DNA of 64,000 bases from Cordylochernes scorpioides (lineage: Eukaryota; Arthropoda; Arachnida; Pseudoscorpiones; Chernetidae), in contig CP092882.1 of assembly GCA_030710605.1 (NCBI GenBank), forward strand, positions 17,356,316 through 17,420,315. The letters are read 5' to 3'. Shown piece by piece: positions 1-9,470 of the stretch (positions are counted from its first letter, which is position 1; each line of letters begins with the position of its first letter). A program made the translations under genes and the position numbers. Below the pieces are notes generated by a model that was not told where the DNA came from, did not search any database, and saw only the letters and a list, made by a program, of their open reading frames with translations.

Positions 1-414
1 ATAAAGGTATATTTACAGAAATATGGTGTTTAATGAAGAGGTTATATGAATTTGTTAATTTTGTTGTGCATTTTTGCAATTGTAGAAATTATATTTTTTA
101 TCTTCGTGCTATATATATATTTATAAAATCTAGAACGATATCGATTTAATTACATTTACTTCCTTTTTATATTAAAAAAACTAACAGAAAAAAAGAAAAA
201 TCTTCAATATCACAAACTTCTATTCAAATTTCTAGAATACAAAAGACAGAAAACTGCTAAATTTATCATTTAAAAAAGATAAGGAAAGAAAAAAATCTTT
301 TGAATTTATTTTAACTTTATATAAAAGAAGAGTGTGGAAAAATAAACTTTTATATATTTGTGTGCCAATTTAACACACAAGAAGAAAAAAAATATATATA
401 TATTATATTATTTT
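1..414. other. AT-rich spacer
   Basis: Low-complexity AT-rich DNA with A/T homopolymers and TA runs. I see no open frame, RNA gene or recognisable element end here. Confidence 0.6.
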
Positions 415-700
415 AAATGCAAATATTTTATTTTTTAAAAACATATATTTTATTTTCATTCATTGACTGTTCTGCATTTTTTTACCATAGATTTAGAATA
501 TACCACTTTGATAATTGTTGTAAATATGTATAGTTAACCTACCTATTTTTTAATTCACGAATATAGAATTCATTTTATAAATTCTATATTACTGTAAAAA
601 ATATTTAATGTGTAATTCTTTTCAAGTAATTGAAAATGAAAACTACTTGATTAGTAAATAACTATCTTTCCTTTTTCACGACTGTACCTCCAATTCTTTA
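415..700 (-). repeat. Dispersed repeat family I, copy 1
   Basis: This matches, in reverse complement, the stretches at 12290-12485 and 53745-54045. Shared landmarks are CATTCATTGACTGTTCTGC, a TAGAATTCATTTTATAAATTC-like block, and GTGCAGTCGTG read on the other strand. It has no coding capacity. It is probably a non-autonomous DNA element, but I could not fix its termini. Confidence 0.5.
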
Positions 701-2039
701 TCATTCCAACATCAAAACAATATAATCATAACATATACATACTAAAATCCACCATATTTTATTAATTTGAGTTATATAACATATAGAATAGAGGGATATG
801 TGTGTGGTATATTATATATAAGAATTGTTATATTGTATAATTGTGTAAAATTTCATTGAGTGATTAATTTATTTGCTGTTTTATCATCATCACTCTATCA
901 ATTTCTTCATCGTTTTAAGGTTATTTGTATAAAAAGCTGTTTTATTATTCCATAATTTAAACCCCTTCGTAATAGTACTGCCTGACTTAAGTCGAGTAGA
1001 ACAAGGAAAACAAAAGATTATTTACATAATGAACAAAAGGTTTGAGCCGGCCAACGGGGAATAGAAAATATCTTTATTTTACGGGGCTGCTAACCAAAGC
1101 GTGACCTCTGGCGGTCGATTTAACATAATATTTGTATCTATGAAATATATTTTTAAATAAAATAATACTTTAATATAACATTTAAAATAATACCTTTATA
1201 TAGCATATATATAATTGTTCTATTCATATTTATATATGGACAAACAAATATTTTCATACCTTCGGATTTATCACTGAATATTATTTCGAATAAATGAATT
1301 TGACCATAAATTATGTAATTCATAACGCTTTATACATAAGACTCAAATTTTAAAATAAATATTTTCATTAAAATTTAATTTAATATATATATAAAGAAAC
1401 GACCCCCTAACAAACATTTCCTAAAATATTTCCAGAGCAAAATTAAAATTTCTGGAAAAACAAAAGAATATAAAAAAAAGAAAATCAATTACAGACGAAT
1501 AAAACTTTAAAAAAAAGATAATCACGCAATTTAAATTTCTTAAAAAATAATACAAAAAGCGTCATTTTTCCAAAAAGTATTTTAAAATAATAAAACTTTT
1601 GTAAGCTATCCTTTTGAATATTTTTAATTATTGTTCAAGGCTTTAAATATATTTTTCAAATAAAAAAAAAAGTTGAAAGAGAGAATTAGTTTAAATTATT
1701 CTTTTTTTATATCGTTTGGAATTATTTGTTAGTTTTGGCGCCAAAACTCAAACGTAAAAAAAGACCTATATAGAACGCATTAATAATAAGTAGAATTTAA
1801 ATAATCTTGCATTATCGCTCTCAATAATAATTTTCTATAAAAATATTCTCCCATAGAGATAAAATGAACAAAAATATATTAATATTTACGATTTTATTTT
1901 GAAATGTTAAAAAATAAACCCTCCCAGACGACACACATGAATATTTTAAACATATATTTATTCCAAAAGATATAATCACAGATTTTCTTAACCCTATGAA
2001 TTATTCAGTATATATATGTAAACACGTATGTAAACACAT
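701..2039. other. AT-rich spacer without recognised gene
   Basis: Mostly A/T-rich. A less AT-rich segment at about 961-1125 (around GAGCCGGCCAACGGGG) stands out in composition, but I could not assign it. There is one perfect 18-bp palindrome, listed separately. Confidence 0.5.
1731..1748. promoter_or_regulatory. Perfect palindrome with E2F-like core
   Basis: AGTTTTGGCGCCAAAACT is an exact 18-bp palindrome. Its core TTTGGCGCCAAA is the double-sided form of the E2F/DP consensus (TTTSSCGC). No gene start is visible nearby, so a regulatory role is only inferred. Confidence 0.25.
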
Positions 2040-2330
2040 TAAAAATGATGTATTAGCGCGCCATCTATTATAAAAATTTGAAACTATTTTACATGCGTAT
2101 GATTCTTTTAAAATTCAAACAATTATCTACTGCCCTTACTGCAATGATAAATTAATGGGAGGGCCTGGTTCATCAGTAGTGAACTCTTCCAGCTATTTCG
2201 CCAGTTTAATCTACCATACCGCTGTAATATTGCATTTTTCGGTTTTCCTTTTATACCGATACTGAGGCGGATCTCTTAGAAATGGTATTTTAAATGAAAT
2301 ATGGATATAAGCTCAAGAATAGTAGAAATA
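2040..2330 (+). repeat. Dispersed repeat family D, copy 1
   Basis: One of four copies (9275-9470 reversed, 23285-23600, 54270-54735 reversed). Shared blocks are GCGCGCCATCT, CTGCCCTTACTGCAATG, CATCAGTAGTGAACTC, and CGCCAGTTTAATCTACC. The block is non-coding. It is probably a MITE or SINE family; its class is unknown. Confidence 0.6.
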
Positions 2331-2372
2331 CATATAATTATATCATTTCAGCTATTTAGAGTTTTTTTTAAT

Positions 2373-2417
2373 TTTCTCAACGTTTCAACAAAAATCTTTT
2401 GTCTTCGTCAGGAGAAA
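2373..2417 (-). ncRNA. Type I hammerhead ribozyme motif, complete core
   Basis: Read on the minus strand: stem I 5' strand TTTCTC, core CTGACGA, one unpaired A, helix II GACAAAA/TTTTGTT closed by a 3-nt loop, then GAAAC. A minimal AC/GU stem III follows, then the cleavage base after GUU, then GAGAAA, which pairs perfectly with TTTCTC. Such motifs are known in Penelope-like retroelements and retrozymes. A degenerate second copy faces it at 2471-2490, as in the related locus at 6922-7081. Activity is inferred from the intact core. Confidence 0.7.
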
Positions 2418-2470
2418 TAAATAAAAATAAATCCTTTGGCATTAACACCTTGCCAAATGTTTTATTTTTA

Positions 2471-2490
2471 TTTCTCCTAACGAAGACAAA
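2471..2490 (+). pseudogene. Broken hammerhead half-copy
   Basis: TTTCTC followed by CTAACGA (G5 of the core changed to A) and the start of helix II (AGACAAAAG), after which the match ends. It is inverted relative to 2373-2417. The same head-to-head order is seen at 6922-7081, which suggests one element design. Confidence 0.5.
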
Positions 2491-2520
2491 AGAGTGTTTA
2501 TTTTTTCACAGAAATATGAA

Positions 2521-3365
2521 TGCCGGCCAGGCAACCTCTATCTTCAGGATATATAATTTCAAATTTGCATATACTAAATAATTCATAGGGTTGAAAAAAT
2601 ATATATTATATATATAGTGTCCTCTCGTGGAATAGGTTCTACTGTTTCCAATACATTAATACCTCCCGTAAGCGACCCATATAAGATAATATTACCTCCG
2701 TGAGCGACCACTAAATAAAAAAAGAATTGTCCTGATCATATCCAACCTCCAATGAGAGACTCCCTCCAGGAGTAGCCATTTTTTAGGGCGATGTCTCACA
2801 AAAGATTCTCCTAGTGTAGTTTCTAATATAAATTTAAACATTTTTGACTATTTTTATATTAAAATCCAGAGCCTAGATAAATACGCTTCAATAATTATAC
2901 AAACACCCATTCCCTTATTTGTTTAATTTGAAAAACTGAAATTAACCCATTTTATTCTTTCTTACTTGTTAATTCGAACTGTATAACAGAAGCCATTTAA
3001 AATATTAAACTTGATTTTGAGAAAAGGAAAAAATGCCATTAACGATGGAATACTCAGATGGCTTTTAAATCTCACAAATGTATAGGGGTCCCTATGCAAT
3101 TTAGGCTTAAGTACTTAGCCTAAATTGACTGCTGTTAAGTTAGAAAAGGGAAGAAAATAAAATGGAACCTATTTAAAAAGACTTAATTCCTAAATTAACA
3201 TTTTAAGAAGTTCCTAAGTGATCGAAGATTTTTTTCTACAAATAAAAGGATTTGACTAAATACTGCTTAGAGTTGTTTTTGTTTTAATTATCTATTTAAT
3301 TACGCTGAGTTCTCTCTATAATCAGATTAATATTTTTTTATATAAATACTAAAAACAAAATAGAA
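2521..3365. other. Repeat remnants and spacer
   Basis: 2521-2550 (GCCGGCCAGGCAACCTC) is the flank of the hammerhead repeat; its counterpart is at 6843-6865. A segment at 2625-2820 has several near-repeats of CTCC(C/G)TGAGCGAC. One of these recurs reversed at 12065-12085. No gene seen. Confidence 0.4.
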
Positions 3366-3514
3366 ATCCTGACCACGCTCATATGTTATTTTTCGATATC
3401 AGAGCGACATTTAGTGGAACAGAAATCAACTAAACGTTGATTTAACTTGTTTCCTGATATTTGGCCAACCTAATTTCTTTGTAAATCAAGAAAAGCCAAC
3501 CACGAACGCGTTTC

Positions 3515-3720
3515 TTTTATTTATTTCAATTCAAAACGCTATGTCCCCCTAGGGACACTTGCGCTAAATGTACATACAAATATAACAAAGAAAATATTCA
3601 ACATGGAAAGATACACAGAAAGTAACTTGGAAAAATTCATAAATATTATTTACATATAGAGATATTCTTTGAATTTTATTTACAGTTACATCATTAAATT
3701 TCTAAAATATATACACACAT
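3515..3720 (-). mobile_element. Short retroposon with 10-bp target duplication
   Basis: It is flanked on both sides by AACGCGTTTC (3505-3514 and 3721-3730), which is a single sequence in the other family C copies. Read on the minus strand it ends in a GAAATAAATAAAA tail, as expected for a LINE-mobilised insertion. No coding sequence; the family is unknown to me. Confidence 0.6.
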
Positions 3721-3760
3721 AACGCGTTTCGGGCTGTTGGCTCTCGTTAGCATTGTGCAG
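3721..3760 (-). ncRNA. Hammerhead-like motif, one core base lost
   Basis: Minus strand: CTAACGA, stem-forming GAGCC-AACA-GCCC region, then GAAACGCGTT. Compared with the motifs at 13900-13945 and 19130-19175 the inferred ancestral core is CTGACGA. Here G5 has become A. The insertion at 3515 landed in the stem III/I side of this motif. Confidence 0.4.
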
Positions 3761-3765
3761 GCTGT

Positions 3766-4312
3766 ATCTCTATGACCGAAAATATTTTGGTCCCATAGGC
3801 TTCTTGAGAAATAAACAAATGGGTATTTGAGGCCACAAACTTGCATAAACACGCTGAACATGTGAAAAAATAATTTGAAAATAGAAAGAAATGCCAAGTA
3901 TGAATATACATATAGAAGTATGTGAATGAATATACAGAGGTATATAGGAAATACAATTTATAGTTATAGATATAAGAATTTAGAATACCAAAGACTAATG
4001 TATGACAAAAGAAACTTTGTTTATTTGAGTAATATGAAAATAGACTGCCAAATGTAGGTAAATAGTATTTAAAAGTCATGTTTAGAATAAATATAATACC
4101 AAATTTTGATATTTAAATTAATGACTTTGAGATGAAGAGTAAAGCCAGTTCTATCTTACTACCTATGTAAATAACACAAGATGATTATTACCTTACCCAA
4201 TTGGGAGAATCTGTATGGGGCATGTCCCTAATAAAGGCTTTTGTATGTGTGTATGTGTGATATTTAAATTAATGCATTTTAATATACTATATTTAATATC
4301 ATATTTCTTAAG
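3766..4312. other. Spacer
   Basis: AT-rich. 3780-3860 is the outer part of family C, matching 19030-19110 in reverse. The remainder shows nothing recognisable. Confidence 0.4.
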
Positions 4313-4314
4313 TA

Positions 4315-4591
4315 CACCTATCCCTCGATTTACACGGTAGATACGTTCCTGAGAAAAACATGTAAATCGAAAAATAAAGCATGTCTTATTTTAAATCTTT
4401 CAAACCAGCCATGACTTGCCAAAAAAAATGGCTTCTTTTCAGTTGAAGAAGAAGATGGCAATTGTTCTACAATTTTTTTCGTATAGTATTTCGTTAGTAT
4501 AGTGCGATAAAAACAACAAAAAAAAATATTTGGAAAACCATGAAAAGCGAAAACGTGTAAAACAAGTACCGTGTAAATCGGGGGATAGATG
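4315..4591 (-). mobile_element. MITE derived from a Tigger/pogo transposon
   Basis: It is bounded by TA target duplications (4313-4314, 4592-4593) and inverted ends reading CACCTATCC(C/T)CGATTTACA. These resemble Tigger-type termini, including the subterminal ACGTTCCTGAG. On the minus strand it still encodes a short peptide stretch with ASHGWFERFK. That fits the second helix-turn-helix of CENP-B/Tigger transposases. No DDE domain remains, so it is non-autonomous. A sister copy lies at 18675-18949. Confidence 0.75.
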
Positions 4592-4688
4592 TATATATAC
4601 ATATTTTCAATAAAAAAATCCCTTGTAACTATATTCCAGAAATAAGTTTCTTTTTACAATTTTTATAAATCAAATCTCTATCTTTCAG

Positions 4689-4768
4689 ACATGAGAGTCT
4701 TGCTACAGGAGAAATCACGGTACTATGAAAGGTTTCTAAAGAAATTGATCACTGGAGGCCTGTAATTT
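4689..4768 (+). CDS. Possible internal exon of a host gene
   Basis: A polypyrimidine tract ending in TTTCAG precedes an open stretch starting ATGAGAGTCTTG, which reads MRVLLQEKSRYYERFLKKL and then ITGG. It is followed by a GT at 4771 and a 40-50-bp putative intron. The peptide reads naturally into the next exon. However, the simple GT-AG junction (CT|GTAATT to TAG|CTCATA) does not keep frame with 4813-5049. So either the splice is unusual, there is a base error, or the pairing is wrong. Confidence 0.35.
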
Positions 4769-4812
4769 TTCATCTTAATAATTATATTTTACGTTTATTT
4801 CTCTCTCTGTAG

Positions 4813-5049
4813 CTCATAGAGCTAAACGCTGACTCTATTCTGGCCCCTCTCTATGAAGAGGTTGATGATGATGAAGTAGTGGCCGCGGTTCTATACCGCT
4901 CTGACAGAGATGCACTCCTCGATGAACTCTCCCCTAGAAACAGAAAAATTCTGTACGAATTCCTCGGCGATGCAATTGAGCACGTTGGGGACAAAAACCC
5001 CTTTATAAGCACGGGCCTTTCCAAACTCAGGGCGGCCTTGAACATTTGA
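4813..5049 (+). CDS. Terminal exon of an unidentified host gene
   Basis: After a pyrimidine-rich acceptor (TCTCTCTCTGTAG) there is an open frame of about 78 codons ending in TGA at 5047-5049. It starts LIELNADSILAPLYEEVDDD and includes the charged, helix-prone stretch RNRKILYEFLGDAIEHV. Base composition and codon use are balanced, unlike the surrounding AT-rich DNA. A canonical AATAAA follows about 115 bases after the stop. I do not recognise the protein family. It has no transposon hallmarks and is the best candidate for a real cellular gene in the window. Upstream exons, if any, are not evident within 1-4300. Confidence 0.55.
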   Translation, partial: LIELNADSILAPLYEEVDDDEVVAAVLYRSDRDALLDELSPRNRKILYEFLGDAIEHVGDKNPFISTGLSKLRAALNI

Positions 5050-5163
5050 CATTGTCCAGACGTCCTTTCAGAGAAGGCTCATGTCTGATGTAAATATATA
5101 TTTATATTATTTTTCTGTATTATGACTTTAAATTTGGCACTATATAATGTTATATGATCGATT

Positions 5164-5169
5164 AATAAA
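5164..5169 (+). promoter_or_regulatory. Polyadenylation signal AATAAA
   Basis: AATAAA lies 115 bases beyond the TGA of the 4813-5049 exon, a normal spacing for a 3' UTR end. Confidence 0.4.
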
Positions 5170-5204
5170 TCAGTTTCAATCTCAATCTCTCTCTGGTATT
5201 CATG

Positions 5205-5530
5205 TAGGAAAAAGAAAACCTCTCCCTTTGGTACATGAATATCATCCTTCCGTAACTTGATTTTGTATTCTAGCCTGAAAATCGGCTCTTGCTACTTCAT
5301 CATCTTAAACATTTATTTGACAAATTCAACCGAATTCATAACTCTTCCCGTAGGATGTTATGAAATCGAAGCCCCTGTACTGATGAGGGTTATAGCTTGA
5401 AACAATGGTATACAGGTCGTTGGCTTTTTGTCTGAATTTGCCCAAACTGATGTTATGGCTCATTCTTCATCACCATAACGTTTTACAGGAGTAATGAACC
5501 AAAATGTATTTAGTTAATTCCCTTTAAACA
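5205..5530. repeat. Dispersed repeat family J, copy 1
   Basis: It shares blocks with 17360-17770: GGTACATGAATATCA, TTCCCGTAACTT-type sequence, GTATACAGGT, and the pair CAAACTGATGTTATGGCTC / CAAAACTGGTGTTGTGGCTC. The blocks occur in a different order in the two copies. Non-coding. Confidence 0.5.
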
Positions 5531-5721
5531 TAATAGAAGTGCCTCTTTTGTTGTACATGAATATATAAAATAAAATCACACACTTGAATAGTTATATTGT
5601 GGCGAAGAAAAATAATTTATTATTTAATTTAATATTATATAATACACTGCGGCCTGTGATTGTAAAACGACACTTGAAGTTACATCGCATGAGTTTCTTT
5701 TAACGAAAAATCAAAATTTTT

Positions 5722-5880
5722 ATTTCAAGGTGAAATATCGACTATTTCTAACCTTTTTGGATGAGGTATGAAAGGGTGAATTATATAATGATTTTTTTCC
5801 GTTCGTCATTACTCTTCATAATTCACCCTTTCATACCTCATCCAAAAAGGTTAGAAATAGTCGATATTTCACCTTGAAAT
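5722..5880. repeat. Perfect 63-bp inverted repeat
   Basis: Arms 5722-5784 and 5818-5880 are exact reverse complements around a 33-base loop. A transcript would form a 63-bp hairpin without mismatches. The motif (CGAAAAATC, GACTATTTCTAACC) recurs in diverged form in the MITE at 41851-42062. Confidence 0.9.
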
Positions 5881-5986
5881 AATAATTTAATATTATTCAA
5901 TGAAAATATTTGAAACAGATTTATTATTTTATATTTGTAAAATCATCATTGGGTGACCTCCGGGAACTACGTCCATCTTCCATAAA

Positions 5987-6303
5987 CGACCATGATTTTA
6001 TTCAACTTATCGAGTATTTTTCAAGGGACCGGGAATAAAACGATGATTTTGTAATGTAGAAAATTAGGAAAGACAAAATTCAGGATGACACGGCACACAG
6101 GGACCGGGAAAAAATAATCACTTTATCGAGAGATTCACGACCATGACTTTGTTCAACTTATCGAGTATTTTTCAAGGGACCGGGAAAATATGTTCACTAG
6201 ATAAAACGATGCTTTTGTAATGTAGAAAATTATGAAAGACAAAATTCAGGATGACACGGCACAGAGGGACCGGGAAAAAATGTTCACTTTATCGAGAGAT
6301 TCA
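5987..6303. repeat. Two-copy tandem repeat, period about 151 bp
   Basis: Each unit runs from CGACCATGA, through ATCGAGTATTTTTCAAGGGA and ATTCAGGATGACACGGCA, to ATCGAGAGATTCA. Second-unit landmarks lie 151 bases downstream of the first. It sits directly upstream of a Helitron-like 3' end, so it is probably internal to that element. Confidence 0.75.
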
Positions 6304-6395
6304 AATATACGAGTTTCAAATTATCAAAATATATCTTTTTTTTTATAAGTGTATAGAGAATTGTTTTAACACATGTTCGTTAGACAAACCTTTAC

Positions 6396-6434
6396 TCGGG
6401 TAAAACCTCGGGCGAAGCCGGGTACGTCCGCTAG
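6396..6434 (+). mobile_element. Helitron-like 3' terminus
   Basis: CTCGGGCGAAGCCGGG forms a short GC hairpin, followed 10-12 bases later by CTAG with a T immediately outside. This matches the CTRR|T end of Helitrons. The 5' TC end was not located; the element may include the 5987-6303 repeat. It has no Rep/helicase coding region, so it is non-autonomous. Confidence 0.6.
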
Positions 6435-6837
6435 TTTGTTAATAATTGTCGACTAGTCGTGGTGACGTCATCAATAAATACTTTCACACCTCCAGATATA
6501 CAAAGACTTGATTTCTACGCTACAATATTTAAAAAATAAAAAACTAACACGGATCTGTATAATATGAAGTAAAAAATGATGAAGATTTTGGTTCGTTTTA
6601 AAAATTCTATTATTTAGCTCGTTAACTTTTATTTATCATAGTTGTTTTTGGTTGATTCAAGTTTGTGAAATTGCATTGAAATAAATTTTATAAAGGATAA
6701 TGAATCTCTTTTATAAATTTAAGATTAAATATAAGCCGTTTAGGAATGTAAGTTTCTTTTAATATATATTTTTTTCAAATTAGGGTTCTAGTAAGAGGCA
6801 TATGCTCACTGTAAAAGCAATATCTCTATATTTTATC
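6435..6837. other. Spacer
   Basis: AT-rich, no recognisable gene or element end. Confidence 0.5.
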
Positions 6838-6921
6838 TTGGAGATGGAGGTTGCCTAACCGGCATTCATATTTCTTTAAAGAATGACAGTAAAAATGACT
6901 TTGGCCAGTAAGAGGTTTATT

Positions 6922-6966
6922 TTTTTCAACGTTTAAACAAAAATATTTTGTCTTCTTCAGGAAAAA
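6922..6966 (-). ncRNA. Hammerhead ribozyme motif, core base mutated
   Basis: Minus strand: stem I TTTTTC/GAAAAA, core CTGAAGA, and the same helix II as its partner. The second core strand is TAAAC instead of GAAAC, a change of G12 that should abolish cleavage. Confidence 0.5.
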
Positions 6967-7036
6967 TAAAAATAAAGCATTATAATTATTCAATATAATT
7001 ACAATTTTTAACGCCTTGCCAAATGCTTCTTTTTTT

Positions 7037-7081
7037 TTTCTCCTGACGAAGACAAAATATTTTTGTTGAAACGTTGAGAAA
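7037..7081 (+). ncRNA. Type I hammerhead ribozyme motif, complete core
   Basis: Plus strand: TTTCTC, CTGACGA, unpaired A, helix II GACAAAA-TAT-TTTTGTT, GAAAC, two-base-pair stem III (AC/GU), predicted cleavage after GUU, then GAGAAA. That last strand forms a perfect 6-bp stem I with TTTCTC. All conserved core bases are present. The very short stem III is typical of retroelement hammerheads, which often work as dimers. Confidence 0.75.
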
Positions 7082-7118
7082 TTGAAAGTTTAAATCTTTT
7101 ATTAGTCCCTCTCGTAAT

Positions 7119-7386
7119 ATAGGTTTTTAACTTTTAATTAGACAATTTTAATTTATATTTAGACCTTTTTCATTTTAATTTAGACATTTTTCATTTTAAT
7201 TTAGACACATGGACTTTTCTATAAAAAGTGAATGTGTCTAAATTAAAATGAAAAATGTTTAAATTGAAATTTAAAATGTCTAAATTAAAATTGAAAATGT
7301 CTAAATAAAAATTAAAGTGTTTAGATTAAAATAAAAAATGTCTAAATATAAATTTAAATTTTCTAATTAAAAGTTGAAAACCTATA
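7119..7386. mobile_element. MITE family K, copy 1
   Basis: Inverted ends ATAGGTTTTTAACTTTTAAT and its complement near 7386 enclose many variants of GTCTAAATTAAAATGAAAAA. These are arranged as an extended imperfect hairpin with a period of about 20-21 bp. A shorter copy lies at 11689-11862. No coding sequence. Confidence 0.65.
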
Positions 7387-9274
7387 TATGCCCTAGAGAA
7401 GAATATCGTGTCAATATATGCGTTATTTTCTTAAAGTAAAATAGTTTTATGTATTATGTTTATCCTATTCTCTCGTATAAAGGCTTTTAATCCCGAAGAC
7501 TAGAGAGAAACCTAATAAAAATAACGAAGACACACTGGATGTCTTATATTTTCATCTTAATAAGATAAAAGCATGATCGATCAAATGTCAAAGATTGTTT
7601 ACAAAACTTTTTATATATGGAAATACGTAAAATAAAGTTACATAGATAATAAAGAAATATATTCGTAAAACCTACTAAGCCTATAAATGTTTTAATTTCA
7701 TTTTCAATCAAACTATTTAGTTTCAATATATATATATATTTATTTCGAAGTTTATAATATATATGCAATATAAAAATATTGAATTATATTTTTGGAAGAA
7801 TATATATTATTCAATTGAGAATACGAAGCTTAGCTCTAAATAAATGTTATCAAACGTTTTTCTCTTTAATAGAATACAGGGTCAAATTCTAATATTTCCA
7901 CTTAATCATAGAGATTGTATCCTGCTCTCTTCAAATCTCTCCCTCGCTTAATCCTTTCAAAGCTTTTAATAAGATTGGATCCAAATTTAGAAAACTTTTC
8001 AAATTAGAGGTCGTATATCTTATTTAATATATCCCCTATACATTTAAAACGGCGATAAAATTTAAGCATGCTTTTTTCAATTAATTTTTATAAATTATTG
8101 AATTAGAATATTTATTACCTCTGTGATTTTATTGTTTTTAAAGGAAATTTTGAAATATTTTTACCCCTTTATATAAATTGGTACTCGCTAAATGTTTTAT
8201 ATATAAAATGGTTTCATCAATTTAATTTAAGAACATTTTACAGTTTAATGTGACATTTTAAACTCTTTAATAACAACATTTTCATTTTAAACGGTATTTT
8301 CTGATTTAAATATATTCAAAATTTTACTAAAATTATTTTAGCTTTTATCGATATCCTTTTTTTTTTATTGAATTCGGTCTATTTTAGACATTTTATATAA
8401 TTTTTAATCAAGAACATTAGAAAGGAAGAATTTGATATATTCTCAAATAAGTTAATCACTGTTTAATATGGCGTTTTGGAATTTTCCTATATTCCTAATA
8501 CAAAATACTTACTAGCTTAAAATCACCAAAGTGTGCCTGGATCATAGTGCCATGATCAACGAAAGCTGCACCCCTACACCCCATTTCATGAGATGAACTG
8601 ATGGAATTCGTATAAACTTTACACAAACGAATATGAAACAACAACAAACAACAAACACTAGCTTAAATTTTCAGCCATTTTCATAACAATGTTTTTAAAA
8701 TAGATTTGATAGGCTCAAAGTAAACATCACGATAGTTATCACTTTCATCGAGTGCTTTGGTATTCATTCAGGGATAGAAACTAATATAACATTCAAAAAC
8801 TAATAAATATATTCAATTTTTAATGATATTTTATTAACTATAAACAGTAGCTTGTCACAAATGTGCGATGGATAAATATCTAAACTGAAATGCTAACTTG
8901 GATCATGTTTTATTCAGCATATTAAATAATTTAAACAATAATTATGAAAATATTTGAAACAAGGAATCAGCTCGAAACGGAAATATAGGAAAATTTCAAC
9001 GCCATTTTAAACAGTGTTTAACTTTACTTGAGAAAATCTCGAATACTTTATCTCTAATGCTTGATTAAAACGGATATAAAAAAAATATGAAAAAAATTGT
9101 ACAAAAGTGTAACATTTCTAAAATAAACCAAATTCAGTTTTTAAAAAAGTTATTTCGATTAAAAGTAAAATTACCTATAATAAGATTTTTAAAATATTTT
9201 AAAATTGAAAAATATCGATTAAAATTTAAAAAGAGTCAAGCATCAGTATCACTATAAAAAGAAGTTCCAAAAAT
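7387..9274. other. Long AT-rich spacer
   Basis: No gene recognised. 8225-8300 and parts of 9090-9260 hold degenerate short repeats resembling CATTTTAAACTNTTAATAAC, similar to 44640-45420. A short non-AT stretch at 8530-8600 (TGTGCCTGGATCATAGTGCC) is unassigned. Confidence 0.5.
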
Positions 9275-9470
9275 TCAATATAACAGCGGTATGGTAGATT
9301 AAACTGGCGAAACCGCTTGGAGGGTTCACCACTGATGAGCCAGGCACTCCCATTAATTTTTCCATTGCAGTAAGGGCAGTAGAAGTTGTTTAATTTCAAA
9401 AAGAATCTTACGCGTTTGAAATAGTTTCGAATTTTGATAACAGATGGCGCGCTAGTGCATCATATTAAAA
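9275..9470 (-). repeat. Dispersed repeat family D, copy 2
   Basis: Reverse complement of 2040-2240: GGTAGATTAAACTGGCGAAA, TTCACCACTGATGAGCC, CATTGCAGTAAGGGCAGTAG, AGATGGCGCGC. Non-coding. Confidence 0.65.

Larger units (their letters stand above)
3366..3765 (-). mobile_element. Foldback element family C, copy 1 (interrupted)
   Basis: It begins with TCCTGACCACG and contains the family blocks AACAGAAATCAACTAAAC and CTGATATTTGGCCAACC. Its centre is split by a 206-bp retroposon (3515-3720), and the sequence then resumes. Other copies are at 13746-14100, 17868-17990, 18990-19330 and 55045-55275. The family is palindromic, with a hammerhead-like core in its centre. Confidence 0.6.
6838..7085. mobile_element. 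Short element with head-to-head hammerhead motifs
   Basis: A flank GGAGGTTGCCTAACCGGCATTC (present reversed at 2521-2550) leads into a minus-strand motif. Then comes an AT-rich core containing ACGCCTTGCCAAATG, shared with 2450-2460, and then a plus-strand motif. The same order at 2373-2490 shows this is a repeated unit. It is likely a Penelope-related or retrozyme-like non-autonomous element; no protein is encoded. Confidence 0.5.

Noticed and set aside
3694-4079. Minus-strand frames of 67-110 codons
   Set aside because: Made of AT-rich foldback sequence and a family C arm; Phe/Tyr-rich by composition only.
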